5,221 nucleotides of DNA from DATECU01 sp035286745 (GTDB taxonomy: Bacteria; Acidobacteriota; Vicinamibacteria; Fen-336), in the NCBI GenBank assembly GCA_035286745.1, contig DATECU010000351.1, positions 1 through 5,221 of the forward strand, read 5' to 3'. Below, one piece after another: positions 3,942-5,221 of this stretch. A program made the position numbers and the translations under genes. The notes under the pieces were generated by a model that saw only the letters and a list, made by a program, of their open reading frames with translations, searched no databases and was not told the origin of the DNA. How positions within the stretch are numbered: the stretch's first letter is position 1; every line of letters begins with the position of its first letter.

Positions 3942-5221
3942 ACGTCCCCCGGGACCACAAGCTCGGTGCCCGTGAGCTTCTTCACCTGCTCCAGCGTGGT
4001 GTCGGGGGCCATCTCGCGCAGGACCAATCCCTGCGGCGTCACCTCGATCACCGCCAACTCGGTCACGATCAGGTTCACGCAGCGCCGCCCGGTCAAGGGC
4101 AGCGTGCACGACTCCAGGATCTTGGGCGAGCCGTCTTTGGCCGCGTGCTCCATGGTCACCACCACGCGCTTGGCGCCGGAGACCAGGTCCATGGCACCGC
4201 CCATGCCCTTCACCATCTTCCCGGGGATCATCCAGTTGGCGAGATTGCCCTCGCGGTCGACTTGCAGGGCGCCCAGGATGGTGAGGTCCACGTGGCCGCC
4301 CCGCACCATGGCGAAGGAATCGGCGCTCGAGAAGTACGAGGTGCCAGGCAGCTCGGTCACCGTCTCCTTCCCCGCGTTGATCAGGTCCGGATCCTGCGCC
4401 CCCGGCTCCGGATAGGGTCCCACCCCCAGCATCCCGTTCTCCGAATGGAGCACGATGGCGACGCCTTCCGGGATGTAGTTCGAGGCCAGGGTGGGCATGC
4501 CGATCCCCAGGTTCACGTAGAAGCCGTCCTTCATCTCCTGAGCTGCCCGCCGGACGATCCGAGCGCGTTTGGCATCGATTTCGAGGCCGCCCTCGCCGTG
4601 CAGGGTGAGCCTCTCGATGCGCTTCTCATAGCCCTGGCCCGCGAACACCCGCTGCACGTAGATGCCGGGGGTGTGCACCAGGTCGGGATCGAGAGCGCCC
4701 GCGGGCACCAGCTCCTCCACCTCGGCAATCGTTGTGCGGGCGGCGGTCGCCATCATGGGCGCGAAGTTCCGGGTGGTCCGGCGATAGACCAGGTTCCCCA
4801 AGGGATCGGCCTTCCACGCCTTGACGAAGGCAAAGTCGGCCTTGAGCCCCGTCTCCAGCACATGGGGCCGGCCGTCGAACCAGCGGACCTCCTTGCCCTC
4901 GGCGATCAAGGTCCCGTAGCCGGTGGGGGTGAAGAAGGCGGGGACCCCGGCACCCCCGGCGCGCAGGCGTTCCGCGAAAGTCCCCTGGGGGTTCAGTTCC
5001 ACCTCCAACTCGCCGCTCAGGGCCATCTTCTCGAAGACCTTGTTCTCACCGACGTAGGTCGAGACCATCTTCTTCACCTGCCCGTTCTGGAGCAGGAAGG
5101 TGATGCCGAAGTCGTTGGTGCCGGCGTTATTGCTGATCAAGGTGAGGTTCCGGCTGCCCTTGTCGCGCAGGGCCAGGATCAGCTTCTCGGGCAGGCCGCA
5201 AAGCCCGAAGCCCGAGACCAT
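3926..5221 (-). CDS. Fused alpha-beta 3-oxoacid CoA-transferase (SCOT type), 5' end missing
   Basis: The visible 431 residues belong to a single-chain class I CoA transferase. It moves CoA from succinyl-CoA to acetoacetate, giving succinate and acetoacetyl-CoA. The alpha half comes first (GFGLCGLPE at 4-12, NNAGTNDFG at 31-39, FFTPTGYGT at 96-104). A linker region follows with IYVQRVFAGQGYEKRIERL (187-205), a stretch also typical of animal mitochondrial SCOT. The beta half starts near 220, with NLGIGMPTLASNYIP (237-251) and the catalytic glutamate in HSENGMLGVG (Glu261). Then come GGHVDLTILGALQVD (308-322) and NWMIPGKMVKGMGGAMDL (329-346). The C-terminus is complete, ending at a TAG inside a tandem duplication. 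The ATG at 5219-5221 is almost surely internal: relatives carry roughly 25-30 more residues before the GFGLCG motif. The thiolase downstream would use its product. Butyrate- or acetate-acetoacetate transferase activity (AtoDA-like) is an alternative, but the fusion and linker favour succinyl-CoA. Confidence 0.93.
   Translation of the reverse strand: MVSGFGLCGLPEKLILALRDKGSRNLTLISNNAGTNDFGITFLLQNGQVKKMVSTYVGENKVFEKMALSGELEVELNPQGTFAERLRAGGAGVPAFFTPTGYGTLIAEGKEVRWFDGRPHVLETGLKADFAFVKAWKADPLGNLVYRRTTRNFAPMMATAARTTIAEVEELVPAGALDPDLVHTPGIYVQRVFAGQGYEKRIERLTLHGEGGLEIDAKRARIVRRAAQEMKDGFYVNLGIGMPTLASNYIPEGVAIVLHSENGMLGVGPYPEPGAQDPDLINAGKETVTELPGTSYFSSADSFAMVRGGHVDLTILGALQVDREGNLANWMIPGKMVKGMGGAMDLVSGAKRVVVTMEHAAKDGSPKILESCTLPLTGRRCVNLIVTELAVIEVTPQGLVLREMAPDTTLEQVKKLTGTELVVPGDVKTMA

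Noticed and set aside
3549..4415. Plus-strand open frame of 288 codons over the thiolase start and the CoA transferase end
   Set aside because: It is a shadow frame, rich in Arg, Ser, Thr and Pro, crossing two well-supported minus-strand genes.
5219..5221. ATG at the right edge as the true start of the CoA transferase
   Set aside because: It falls just before the GFGLCG motif, which in relatives is preceded by more residues, so the real start is outside the window.

Overview
The window is GC-rich and bacterial. It is dominated by minus-strand genes with strong third-position GC bias. The fused mitochondrial-type CoA transferase, a Rho with a long charged N-terminal extension and a small secreted PKD-like protein fit a high-GC Gram-negative lineage such as Acidobacteriota or Myxococcota. 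That assignment is an inference with low confidence.

Layout from left to right: (a) 1-175 holds the possible 5' end of an unidentified minus-strand gene and the upstream region of a plus-strand gene. (b) 176-592 (+) is a small secreted PKD-like protein of unknown function. (c) 593-782 (-) is a frameshifted and truncated remnant of a short-chain fatty acid transporter (AtoE family). (d) 794-2359 (-) is transcription termination factor Rho, with its own recognisable promoter at 2436-2465. (e) 2582-3766 (-) is an acetyl-CoA acetyltransferase (thiolase II, AtoB type). (f) 3926-5221 (-) is a fused alpha-beta 3-oxoacid CoA-transferase (SCOT type), cut at its 5' end by the window edge. No gap between genes exceeds 300 bases.

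The metabolic theme is acetoacetate/ketone-body or short-chain fatty acid use. The CoA transferase moves CoA from succinyl-CoA to acetoacetate, the thiolase splits acetoacetyl-CoA into two acetyl-CoA, and an AtoE protein would import the substrate. Here the transporter survives only as a fragment on the far side of rho. This suggests an ancestral ato-like cluster that was broken up, with rho now lying between the thiolase and the transporter remnant.

Non-coding details worth noting are a 19-bp tandem duplication that copies the CoA-transferase stop codon, a pair of overlapping and mutually exclusive hairpins just upstream of the thiolase, and a hairpin in the rho leader. I saw no CRISPR array, tRNA, rRNA, insertion sequence or defence system. 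I do not think the window holds a wholly new system. The transporter remnant and the structured thiolase leader are the items most worth a second look.
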